DNA of 64,000 nt from Melanocharis versteri. Its lineage: Eukaryota; Chordata; Aves; Passeriformes; Melanocharitidae. The notes beneath the pieces were generated by a model. The model did not search any database, had not been told where the DNA came from, and saw only the letters and a program-made list of their open reading frames with translations. The translations under genes were made by a program, and so were the position numbers. Numbering within the stretch: position 1 is the first letter of the stretch; each line of letters starts with the position of its first letter. Of the stretch, positions 35,901 through 46,902 are shown piece by piece. The stretch is taken from the NCBI GenBank assembly GCA_013397845.1, contig VZTG01009266.1, positions 124,001-188,000 of the forward strand. The letters run 5' to 3'.

Positions 35901-36657
35901 ATTTGCCTTTTTTTTTTCTGTTGTGTTACCTCACTTCAGGTGATCCTAATAAGAGAATGCACACTATTGCAGTGTTATCTTGACTTGATTATTTTGTGAT
36001 AGATGGCTTTGGCATTTTCTAGTCTCATCCTTCCAAAGTATTTTGAAAGATTTTGTATTCGTAATAAACATCTTCTCTCAGAAACTGATAATAAAGGTCT
36101 GCTACGAGTAGGAATTAAAAATGTCAATTTGTTTGAACAGCTTGTGTTGTTTTAGTACAAATTGTTTGGTGAGTACACAAGGCTCCAGTTCCATCTGAAT
36201 GGCACTAAATTATGCTGAACTAATTATATTCTTGCTTTATGTAGCCTGACATTTAATTACAGAAATGAAATTCTCCGTGCACACCTCACCCCACGAGTGC
36301 ATGACATGCAGCTCGTCCCTGTAGCTCTCTTTCACCTGCTTTATCATCCCATCAACTTCTCATTTGCAATAAAAATGTGTTTCCACGAGAGCTTTTACCT
36401 GAGGTGTGGCCTTCAAGTTGCAGATCCTAAGCCATGTAAGCAATTGGCGTAGGTGCCATTTTTAAATTATTTTCAAAAGTGTGTATCAGTCTTAACTGAT
36501 GGAGTTGAACTCTTTTCAATAAATTATGATTTGACCTTTTTTGTTCTCCATGGAAACCAGCCTTTTATTAATGCTACTGTTCTCCAGCAGCTTTTGTGAT
36601 GTATCTGGATCTGTAAGCAGATATTAAAGGAGAATAATTCCTCACAAACACTCCCTT

Positions 36658-36667
36658 CCCCCCCCCC
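36658..36667 (+). repeat. C10 homopolymer
   Basis: Ten consecutive C residues in otherwise AT-rich intron. Such runs are prone to length error in sequencing and to slippage. Confidence 0.85.
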
Positions 36668-37816
36668 AAAGAACACCATTTATTCTAAATTGCATTTTCT
36701 GGTATGAAAATTCAGATGAAGCATTAGATGAAATGGTAGATATATCAGCTGGAACTGCTGCAGAGCACAGGGACTGGCACGGCAGAACGGAGCAATCAGT
36801 TCCCAAAGGATTGCTCCTGTTGGGAAACCTGGATTTGCCCCCACAAGGGGCACTCCAAGGAGGAGGAATATTCCAGGGTGGCCCTGCAGTGGAATTAGGA
36901 CAGGACACAACTGTATAAAATGCATTTGCGTCGGCTTACAGCATAGAAAAGGAAAACAGTCAATATTCTCTAAGTATGTTAAATACATGCAGATCACCAG
37001 AAGATAAGTTCAAGCACTTAAAACATTGTGTCTTGTGTTCAGTGCATGTTTTGTACTGTGATAATCTCTGAAAAACCTCTCAGAAAATTAAACCGTAATC
37101 TTTGTTATTAAGTTGCACTTTCCTTTGCGGTATTAACTTTTAATTAAATGGTGGAGCTAGAACAAAGCTGTGAAGTGCATCTGGAGACCTCTGTGACACA
37201 TGATGTCCTCTGGTTCTACCTGGAGTAATTTTAAAATAGTCTTTATTTTGTCAGATAAGTTTTTTCTGACCTCATAATCAGCTATCTTTTTTTTCTGGGT
37301 GATGCTTTGCACTTTTGAGATGCCTCAGACTCTTATGCAGACTTTAAACTACCCTCACTTGTAATCATACAAAAAAAAGATGATTTGTTTTTTTGGAGCA
37401 ATGTCCAGGGAATTCTGAAGCTGATGTTCATGAGAAAATAGCTCAGTTTCAGGTTCCTGCTGTTGGAGGCTGCAGGGAGGTGAGCAGGTATTTTCCCAAG
37501 GTGGCATTGCAGGGTGAAAGACACGAGGACTGAGCTGTAGGTCTGATCAACCATCCCGTTAGTTTGGGACAAATTGATTGCTTCATTTACAGAATCATCA
37601 GCTTTATTTGGTTGTCAGTCAACACATCATGAGTATGAGATGCTCCAAAGCAGAGCTGTAGCTGCTGGAGATTATTGAAAGCAGTACCTGCAATTTGGAG
37701 AACAGCTGAAGCATTTTAGTCCCTTTTCAGTGTTCTTTTGCTTCAGAGAAGTTTTTAACACACAGTCTTTTCTGTTCAAAAGCATTCTAATTATGGTCAT
37801 CTGAGACAAAACAGAG

Positions 37817-37841
37817 TTTTTTTGTTTGTTTGTTTGTTTTT
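37817..37841 (+). repeat. (TTTG)n short microsatellite
   Basis: About four TTTG units are flanked by longer T runs (seven T before, five T after). It is a simple slippage product. Confidence 0.85.
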
Positions 37842-38366
37842 AAGTGCTGCTGTAGAATTAGCTTTTCCTTTTTCTCTGTGAACGTCAAAGAAGATGAGAT
37901 GTTCTGGGATCTAACATTGCCTATTAGAAAAAAAAATCTGTATCATGTCACTGAGTACTTTGTCCAAATGTGGTTTTAAAAGACTGTACCATATTATGTC
38001 CAAATGTTGCTCTTTGGAGTGTATAAAATAGAGTGTTCTTCAAGCCTTTTCTTTTTGTAGATTCGGGATCTTTTACCTTTTGGAAGGATGGCTGCACTCT
38101 CAGGAGTGAGAAGCCTGGAAAGAACTTCTCAAAATCTATTGTCATTAGGCTTTAGCAAGTCGGAGAATAACCTGAAATCTGGGGGGACAGCAAAAGCAGA
38201 GCACAGTGATTCTGGGCACGGCAAATTCAATTAGTAACATGCCCTGATTGATTGCCACACCTCAGAGCATGCACAGCGACCTCCTCATCGAGCTCCTCCT
38301 CCCTGGCTGCCACAGGGCTGGAAGACCTCAAAGCCCTTTTTACCTTGCTCATTAAAGTTCATTTAA

Positions 38367-38371
38367 CATTA
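38367..38371. repeat. Target-site duplication CATTA, left copy
   Basis: Exact 5-bp match to 38934-38938, directly bordering the solo LTR. It shows that the element was inserted here and that both ends are intact. Confidence 0.85.
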
Positions 38372-38518
38372 TGTCTTGGTTTGAAAAGACAGGAGTCTGC
38401 TAAGGAAGGCAGAAGCCTCCCTTGGAAGAGAAAATGCACCCCCCTTCCCTCCGAATTAATATAATTTTGAAATTAAGGAGCTTTTAGGCAGTGATATGAG
38501 AAAAAAGAATAACAGTTA

Positions 38519-38524
38519 TTTATT
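38519..38524 (-). terminator. Poly(A) signal AATAAA of the 38.4-kb solo LTR
   Basis: The minus strand reads AATAAA about 147 bp before the LTR 3' end. It is not on the SLIT3 sense strand. Confidence 0.6.
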
Positions 38525-38721
38525 AATATAAACAACAACGGTAACCACTGACAGAGTCAGAATACAACCTGACACCCTGTTCAGGGTGGTAGCAGCAGTC
38601 CAGATGAAATGGTTCTCTGAAGCGCTGGTCAGGTAGAAAGAAAGGTCCTGATGGTCCAGTGAAGGCTCTTGTCCTCTGGAAATCCAGGAGGCCAGAGCTG
38701 CTGTACCGTCCCAGAGTCCAG

Positions 38722-38730
38722 CTTATATCC
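38722..38730 (-). promoter_or_regulatory. TATA box of the 38.4-kb solo LTR
   Basis: The minus strand reads GGATATAAG. It lies about 200 bp upstream of the LTR poly(A) signal. If active it would make an RNA antisense to SLIT3 that leaves the LTR towards lower coordinates. Confidence 0.6.
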
Positions 38731-38933
38731 AGGTGGGAATGCTTGGCTCCTCCCCCCTGGGTGGAGCCTCTTACAATTGGATGAGGTAGCTCATGAGTCA
38801 TGTGGTGAGTTCTTAATGGCCCATTAGCAGAGACAATGGGCCCCTGGATAGCAGGAGATAACAAACAGTGCCCCACCTGCTTTTAACAGCTGTGGAGGTG
38901 GTAATAGAATAAACCTGTTTTTAACCTAGGACT

Positions 38934-38938
38934 CATTA
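38934..38938. repeat. Target-site duplication CATTA, right copy
   Basis: Exact 5-bp match to 38367-38371 on the other side of the solo LTR. Confidence 0.85.
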
Positions 38939-39953
38939 ACTTGCTGTGGAACACACAAAGCATCGGGAGGTGTTTGGGGCGCTGGGCGGGAGGAGAGATG
39001 TCCAGATGTGTTTGCCAGATGTGCTGGCCGTGCTGAACGGTGGCTGTGGCACGGGGAGCCCTGGGGGCAGGATGCCCAGCACAGTGATGTGGTGCTCTCA
39101 GAGCTGCTCAAAGCTTGCATAGCTTTGTGCATGGATTGGGTTAAACTGTGAAAAAAGCTGGAAAGGGAAGATGGCAGCGTGTTTTCCTCGAGAGCTGGGC
39201 TGTAGGTTGAACTTCACCTCATGGAAGGAGCACGTTTGGATATTGATGGATTTGGGAAGTCTCTGAGGTGTTTGCAGGTGTGAAACCTTCTCAGCTCCCC
39301 TTCTGATGTTAGGGAGTCTTGTTTCCTGTGGCTGCTGAATAAAACTGTGCTAAGACGAAGGAAAAACGTAAAAACTTAAATTAAGTTGGTAATTTTCAGG
39401 AGGCAGGTTTGATTTGAGCTGCTCATGGTCTAAGCACTGCATGTTTGTTGACCTGAGCATTGCAGTGACTGTACAACGCTGCAGTAAATAATGTGAATAA
39501 TAAATTGTGTAGATGGGGACAAGCACTGAGTGCCTGCAACTGCATCTGCAAGTGTCACACGCCTGGGCCTTTATAATTTCCAGTACCTTTATAATAGTAC
39601 CAGTACTAGGGACCAACTGGTTAATCCTTTCTTAGCAGCAAACCAAAAAATTTAAGCTAAAGTTTCATGTCTTTTGGGGACACATTGCTAGGAAGACAGT
39701 TTTATTGGCTTCAGTTTGTTTTCTTATCCATGTGTGCCTGTTGCTTGAGGAGCAGAGTATGGACTGTCTTTTTGAGTTAAAGCAACTGGTAAAGGATGAC
39801 AGAAATACTGACTAGCAGAGAAATGGCCTGAGTTTACCAAACTGCTTTGAATCTCCTTGAAGGGATTACAAATTCCTGCAGTTCATTTAAAATAAACAAA
39901 CCCAAAACGTACATCCTCTTTTCTTTCTGTTGTGTGGTCTTTTAATAAGGGAC

Positions 39954-39970
39954 TTTTTTTTTTTTTTTTT
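39954..39970 (+). repeat. T17 homopolymer
   Basis: Seventeen T residues in a row. No adjacent retroposed sequence or target duplication is seen that would mark it as the tail of a minus-strand retrocopy. Confidence 0.85.
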
Positions 39971-42900
39971 GGTGGCTCCAATTAGAAGGTTTTCTTGTGC
40001 TAAAGATTGATTAGGGGGAATTTAGATGGCTGGAGCTCTCCAGTTACAAAATATACAAGGCTGTTCAGTAATTACATTTCCTGGAGCTGCTGCCTGCACT
40101 TGATGCAGAAGTTGCTGTAGAGTGGGAAGGACTCTTGAAAACCAATATCTTGAAAATGTGGCAGTCCAGTGCTTTGAGAGGGGACTAGCAGAGAATTAAG
40201 AAAATTCTAGAGATACAATGGTTATACTTTGTCGTTTTAAGGAGAAAGTACCCACACAGTTACAAAATCTTACTGTTGATTTGAAGGATCATAACCTTTC
40301 TACGTCAGAAATGTCAATTAGTGCTGCAAGAATGAATGAAAGATGCTAAAAGCTTCTCACAATGGGGCTGTGGGACTCAAGAGAAATAATGACATTATGG
40401 CAGAGCACTGGCTTAGCTGACATAGCACAGGAGGGTTTGTGTGATTAATATAGTGTAGGACATTAATTCTGTGCACAGAATATCCCAATTCTGAAGTTAA
40501 TATTGAAGGAAGGTTCTGCCAGAAAGTCGTATTTTAAACATTTCCAGTGATTTAAAAAGAAAGTTTTTGCAATCTATAGGTTTATTTTCTTTGTGACAAG
40601 TTTCTCAATGAACTTGATTTAAAAAATGAAAATATTATAGCTACTGCTTTAGCAGTGATGCTTCTTTAATTTAAAAAACACAGGTTATTTAGATAGGTTC
40701 AAATTGATAGAAATCTTTAACAGTAGGTGAAAATCTCAACTAAAGTTGGTTTGACTGAAAAAAAAAATTGCCTTTGGGCAGAAGGACTTTAAGGAACTAC
40801 TTAATATATGTTATTATAACATCAAGAATTTGTGGGTTAAACATTTTAGCCCTCGAGCCTGACTTGGGGCTGATTTCAAAGCGCTCACTGTGATGTGGGT
40901 GTAAATGTCCAGCGGTGCCCTGAGTGGCAGGTGCAGGGCAGAGGCACAAACTGAGGGATTGCAGGCACAAAATTATTAATGCTGCAGTCCAGAGAGAGGT
41001 TGGTGAGGGAAAGTCAAAGGATGCCAGAGGAGAAGGAAGTAGAGAGAGGAATTACCAAGGGTGCAGTAGCAGGGAGGAAGGGACAGAGCCCCTGTGAGAG
41101 GGTCTGGCCAGAGCTCAGTATTTGCTTCCCCTCTTAAATTTTAAATTAGCTCAGAGATTTGCCGTGTATTATGTCATCCTTTTTGGTTGTTTTTGTTAGG
41201 AAATAATTTGTGCGAACCAAATAACGTGGGATTTTTTGTTATTTGGGTTTGTAAATTGCATGTGAACATACATCAAATTGGTTCAAAAAACAGACTGCGG
41301 GGCTCTCTATCTCCTTTTTTGCCACCACTCCAAGAAGTCTTTGGCTTTTTCTGTAGATCACTGAGGCCATCAGCTAATTTAATTTGGTATCTTTCAAATA
41401 TCCAATTTCCAAAGTACTTTTGTTGAACGCAACATGTATTTTTCTTCTTATTATACATTTTTATGGTTCCTTAGGTTTCAGAAATTTAAGAATACTGCAC
41501 TGAATAAGGAAATCTAAGTTTAAATGACGTTATAAAGAAATGTTAGCTGCAAAACCAAGCAGTGATACTTTTTGCTCAAGTGGTTTTTACTTTGGATGGA
41601 TAAAATCGTGCTATTTAAAAAATCACAGTTTTAGCTTGCAAATGTTGGAAGTATTTGATAACTGAAGGGAGTATCAAAATATGGGAATGGGATTCAGAAG
41701 ACATCTTTCTGTGCAGAAGTGAATACATGTTTCAGGCTGACTTTTTAAAAGCTCAGATAAAGGATTCCAAGAGATAAAAAATCAGAATAAATCTAGTCTT
41801 GCATAAGAAATACCATCTCCCAAGAGACACCATTCAGTGGCTGAAGGCTTTGTAGTTTAATGGTGCCTGAGACCCTGAGGTGCTGTTTAAGCACCTTTAT
41901 TTCAATTTCTGGATATTCCAAGCTCTCCAGTTCACCTGGATCCCACTTCACTAAACCCAAAGTTGCTGCAGCTCCTCGATGTTTTTATTGACCATTGGAG
42001 TTGTAGCCCACAGGCAGAGACCAGTAGAGCACCAGTTTGTAAGACCTGAGAGATTTGCCCAAAAAATGCTACATCCTCCTTGAGCTAGATGTGCCTTCAG
42101 TTACAGAAAGAATTAGAGTGAAAAGCCCAGTTCTATTTTCCAAGCAGAAAAAATTACTCAGAATCAATGCCCGTTCTCTTTGTGCAGTAAGGTTACTCTG
42201 ATGGAAAACCACATTGGCACTTGTGTGGTCTCAAAGCAGAGATTTGTACTCCTCCTTACCTGCCACGAGCTGTGACTAACATATAATAATTAAGAAGAAA
42301 TAATTGTAATTAAAAAATCATTATCTGAAGCTCAACTAATAAGAAAGTTTCGGGTTTTTTTTTTTAAGTTAGTTCTAACCGGGGCTCAAGAGGAAGAAAA
42401 AGATCTCACTTCTCTCCCAGCTGAGCAAGTGAAGCCTCAGGGCATGAGACAGGTTTTAGCCATGGTGTGAGTTTAGGTAAATAAGTGCTGTCAGTGAGTT
42501 GTAATGTTGAACATTTAATTATATTGTACTTCCCCATCCAGCTGTTAAATGTTTGCTCCTGGGTGCTTCAAATTTCTGTTCCTGTATCTGTTCTGTAGCA
42601 ACCTTTTAGTATACAAGATTTACGTTTTTTTCTTTTTGATCAAATGGAAGATTAAGTTTATTTCTGAAGAAATCAAGGATATAAAGAAGTCCTCTTTGGT
42701 TTAATGTCTTTATATCAACACATCTCAGAGTGCCTTTTTTCTTGAGCAAGCAGGTGTTTTTGTTGAAATAGCTGACTGCAGATAGCAGTCCCACTGCAAA
42801 TGTTAAGGAAAATCATTAAAAAAATCCAGTTTCTGTGTTAAGTTCTTTCATGCTTTTGAGAGGCTCTTCCTGCTGGAAATATTGGTGCACTGATATACCC

Positions 42901-45900
42901 TAAGGGCCCCTGCTGTAGGCTTACAGCTCAAAAGGTGAACATTAAAGTCCATTATAGCATTTAGGGTCACGAGGGTTTTCTCATGTGGTCTCTGTTTACT
43001 TTGGATGCTCCTTTGAGGCTTTTGAGTGTGAAGTGGTGGAAGAAAACATACAAATCCAAATTTCAGGTTGTAGGAGGACAAATAGCACGCTGTGGGAGAG
43101 TTCCTTTGATAAATGCTCTCTGCCATGGATATAACTGTGACATTTTGAGGGAATATTTTATCCTTTGAAGCTGTTTGCCTCATTGTCTCTCTTTTCAGTT
43201 TCTCATTATTTTTATGTGCTATATACCAGTCACCAGACTGTATTCTAGATTCTGGTTTTCCTTTCATTACATGGCAACATGCTTTCTCCATTTATCTTGG
43301 TAAGCACTGTTCCAGACTCTTTAAAGAGAGGTTGCTCATGCAAAAACTATGCTGAAGTGCAAATCTGGACGTATTCAGAGAGCTGTTGGATTCATTTCGC
43401 TCAAGCTTTCAATTGATTTTAAGGTATGAAAACCTGGGCTTTTATCCAACTGGCCAGGCCTATTACACCATCTGCTTTTGCAGATATTACACCTTTCTTT
43501 GGATCTGCTAGTGATATATTTAAGGTATTCACAGATGCCGTGGTGAGAGGCACCATTGTGGCTGTCATCGGTGATGGGGCAGTGGGAAAGCTCAGATCTG
43601 GTGAGGTGTGATGAGGCTGCCTTGCTTTGTAAAGCCAGTCCAGAAGAACAGGATGGTTAATTCCTGTTTAGGATAAACCTGTCATTAGCACAGGGACTGA
43701 GGGGGAAAAATGAATTTCAGTGTTTCTGTCACTTTAGGTAAAATGATGCTGTTTTACAGAAAATCAGTGTTTAGCAATGACTGCGTGAGAATAAAACGTT
43801 TTATGCTAAACCCCAGGAAGTTAGCCCCAGATTGGTATTGGCTCTTAATCCGGGCTCTTTGTGGGTCCTTCTGTGAAGAATTTCCTCTGATTTTGGGCAC
43901 GTAGGTTCCTCCTTGTTGGGCTTGCCACCTTAAAGCTTTGGTTGTGGTGGCCTGGGTGGCTCCAGCCCTGGCTCTGTGCCCACAGGTCCGTATGTTCTGT
44001 GTGATTTGACAAGTTACCCTGAGTATCACTCCCTCTTGTTTCTTTTCTCTTGCGTCACGATCTCTTCAACAAAACAGCGTCCACTGGCAAACGTTTTTTT
44101 TTACATTTCAAGGAAAATACACGGGCCTGTGGATTCACATGGTTGCACAACCTTTTCTCCCAGGGAGTTTGACACCTGGTGGTGTAAAACTGCCTCCAGA
44201 ACATAGCACTGGTTTGTCTGTGAGTGAAACACTTGTGGAGTCACCCTGTGCACAGCACAGGTGGAAATCTGTGTGCCATAGAAGGGAAGCTCAGAGATTA
44301 GATCCTTGAAGTTTTGGGTCGTTCTTTGAGCAGCAGGAGAAAGATTTCCTGCAGGTTTATTTGATGGCTGATCAGCTCGTGCCAAAGGATGCAGCTCCCT
44401 GAGAGTTTGGCTCCATCTGTGAGAGTAACCGAGCACGGTGCAGGGAGAGTGGCTCCCAGGTGCAGCGAGAGAGGACTGCAAAAAAAAGAAATCAGAGCAG
44501 CAGCTTCTCAGGGTCACTGCTTGAAGCAATTCTTGCCAGTTGAGTAAAGTGCATTTTAAGGAAGGAAATCATAGGGAGATTCAAAACCGTTTAGGAAAAA
44601 ACTCAACATATTGTCTATTTGAATTAATATTTAACAAAATATCAGATTTTTCTGTTCTCTAAAGCTTTAAGCTACAAAAAAACTGGCGATACTTAGAGAT
44701 GCAAGTTCTGTCAGCTGAGCTTCATGGAAGGATCAGCCCTAAGCCAAAGTGAAGCAAGAACTTCATCCATGAACAATCTGGATTGAAAAGAGTAATATGT
44801 GGATGCCTGTGTAGAAACAAACACGATTCGTGTCAGTTTGAGATAAATCACTGCTAACAAATCTCTCATCTATCTAAATTAAAGCTCGTTCTCCTCAGGT
44901 GAGTTTGTACCCTCTCAATAGCAGGCAGTAGTAAATGCAGAGTTATCAGGAGAGGCTGGGGTGGACCAATACTTTCTTCATTTACAGACTTTAACCCCAA
45001 AGGGGTAAATTAGTTGGTGTGGGCATCTGCAGCTCCAGCATGCAACGCTGCATGGTTGCATCTGCAGTCAAGCATGACCTGCAGCCTTCCAGGAGTGCAC
45101 ACAATCACAGCACCAGGTCCTGCACATCAGAGTTCTTCACGTGACGAGCTGCTTTTGATTTTTTAAGCAGTTTTTTTCAGCAGAGAATATTTAGCGACCT
45201 GGAGACCAGCGCAGCTCAGGTTACAGATAGTTCTGTAAATGGCTGCTGTGAGTGGATGGACGAGCACTGAGAGACCACCTCTGTCAGATTTGGCAAAAAG
45301 TTCCCTGTGAAATGGGCTTTATTTCACCAACATTTTTTGCTCCGGGAAGGAATGTTGATAGACGCTGCAGTATCGCCACTTGCCCATGTTTTGACATTCC
45401 TATCAGCTATGTGCTATTTGCAGTGTTGTTTGCTTGCAAATGGTGTTGCTTTTTGGAGGTTTTTCTCATCTACATGTACTTGTGTTTTAATTTTTTGGTT
45501 TATAGGGATTTTTGGAGGGTCTCAAAATACACAGGTTTTGTTTACGTTCAAACAGAATTTCATTTCGAGATATTTTAGTCCTTTTCTAAATTTTCTTCTG
45601 ACATGAAATTTTACAATGTATCTTCCCCTGTATGTGGGTAGCCACTGTGCTTTTCCTCTGTGACTGACAGCATCACATTGCACAGATTTGGGCAAAATGT
45701 AATGTTTCAGAATTGAAATTTCTGAGATGCACATTAATTTTTATTTGTGCACATTAATTCTTTCCCAGCTAAACTTCTATGAACCCTTTAGCAGTTAATT
45801 ACTTCTAAGTTGCTTTAGTATTATGCACGTGAAATTATCATACTTCAACATTTACAAAAGCTTAAAATTACTTCTGAAACGGGGAGATGTTAAAACTTTT

Positions 45901-46891
45901 TTGGGGGAGTGATTGATTAATTAGGAGCATCCATTGTTTTTCACGTGTGCAGATTTCTGTGAATTTTAGTCTATTCTCTCAACTTTGGGAAAAACAGGTC
46001 TGTTAAATGAGTTTCAGAAACTGATTCCAGGCTTGATTTCTTCAAGCAAGGGCTTGGTATGGGAGGAATGCTGTTATCCTGCATTCTGTGGCCTGGAAAC
46101 CTCAGGAGGATTATACAGTCAGAGGATGCTTTTTTCCTTTTTTAAATGTTTCTGCACTTCTCTTTTGGCTTTGTGATTAACGCTGGGAGAAGTTGTTTGC
46201 TTGCAGATATTAATATATCCAGTAGCACTTGATGCCTGATGCTCCTGGCTTGTTGTGTTAAGGTGTAAATTTGTGCAAACTCTCATAGCTTTGAGTTCCT
46301 CTAAGATTTGTCTTGCTCATCCCAAGATCTGATGATAAACAAGCTCTCACTAGAATAACCCGAATTTAAGGGGAATCTCTGGGAACTCTGGTTTATTTGC
46401 AGAAGGTGACAGGAAAGCGTGACCCAGGGGGTGGCATTTTGCACGGATTACTTAGAAAGGAAGATGGGTTTGTGTGTGAAGAAAAGAAGCTCCCAAAAAT
46501 ACCACCCCGAATGGAAGGCAGTCTTGTTTTAATTTCAGTGGTTGCAATCATAACCACGTAAGGAGCATAAAATAGGCAGTCTGAGTTGAGCAGGGAAAAT
46601 TGTGGGGTAAGACCTCCATTTGTGCAATCAAAGCATGTAATAGAACTCGATTGTACACAAATTTATGCTTATGACAGCCTTCATTTTACGTTCTATATAA
46701 GAGGACCTCTGTATCTGAAAATGAGGAGCAGGCTCGCCCAAAATAAAACAACTTCAGAGAGGATGCTGTTTTGTAGTGCATTCCCCAGCCAGCCTAATCA
46801 GAAGCCATAAATCAATAGTCAAATAGGACATGCCACTAATTAGTCAGTAGAAAATGCTACCAATGTGTTTTTCAGCAGAGACCTGTGCCAA

Positions 46892-46902
46892 CCCCCCCCC
46901 CC
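46892..46902 (+). repeat. C11 homopolymer
   Basis: Eleven C residues within AT-rich intron. Its length may be unstable or misread. Confidence 0.85.

Larger units (their letters stand above)
27176..38366 (+). other. SLIT3 intron 4 between the two LTRs
   Basis: This is intronic DNA without a supportable gene. A stretch at about 29330-29460 is rich in TTAAT/ATTA cores and contains GGACAAAAGG (SOX-like). An 8-bp perfect hairpin lies at 33224-33246, a C10 run at 36658-36667 and a TTTG repeat near 37.82 kb. Short open frames occur throughout and resemble chance frames. Confidence 0.65.
38372..38933 (-). mobile_element. Solo LTR of a songbird ERV (ERVL-like), minus orientation, 562 bp
   Basis: On the plus strand the element opens TGTCTTGGTTTGAAAAGACA and closes AACCTAGGACT, a decayed inverted copy of the opening end. 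It is flanked by an exact 5-bp duplication, CATTA, at 38367-38371 and 38934-38938. Five-base duplications are typical of class III (ERVL) elements. On the minus strand a TATA-type box (complement of 38722-38730) precedes an AATAAA signal (complement of 38519-38524), and the LTR ends AACCAAGACA. The sequence TCTGCTAAGGAAGGCAG inside it is one I associate with an abundant passerine LTR. There is no internal retroviral sequence, so the copy is a recombined solo LTR. A 117-codon minus-strand frame (38523-38876) lies wholly inside it and is not a gene. Confidence 0.9.

Noticed and set aside
38523..38876. A 117-codon minus-strand open frame
   Set aside because: It lies entirely inside the solo LTR between its U3 and poly(A) signal, so it is repeat sequence and not a gene.
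43426..43611. A 61-codon frame containing GDGAVGK, like the P-loop of Rho/Rac GTPases
   Set aside because: The residues after the lysine do not continue with the conserved threonine and hydrophobic run of that family, and the upstream part has no GTPase similarity. A retrocopy would match over far more than seven residues, so this is most likely chance.
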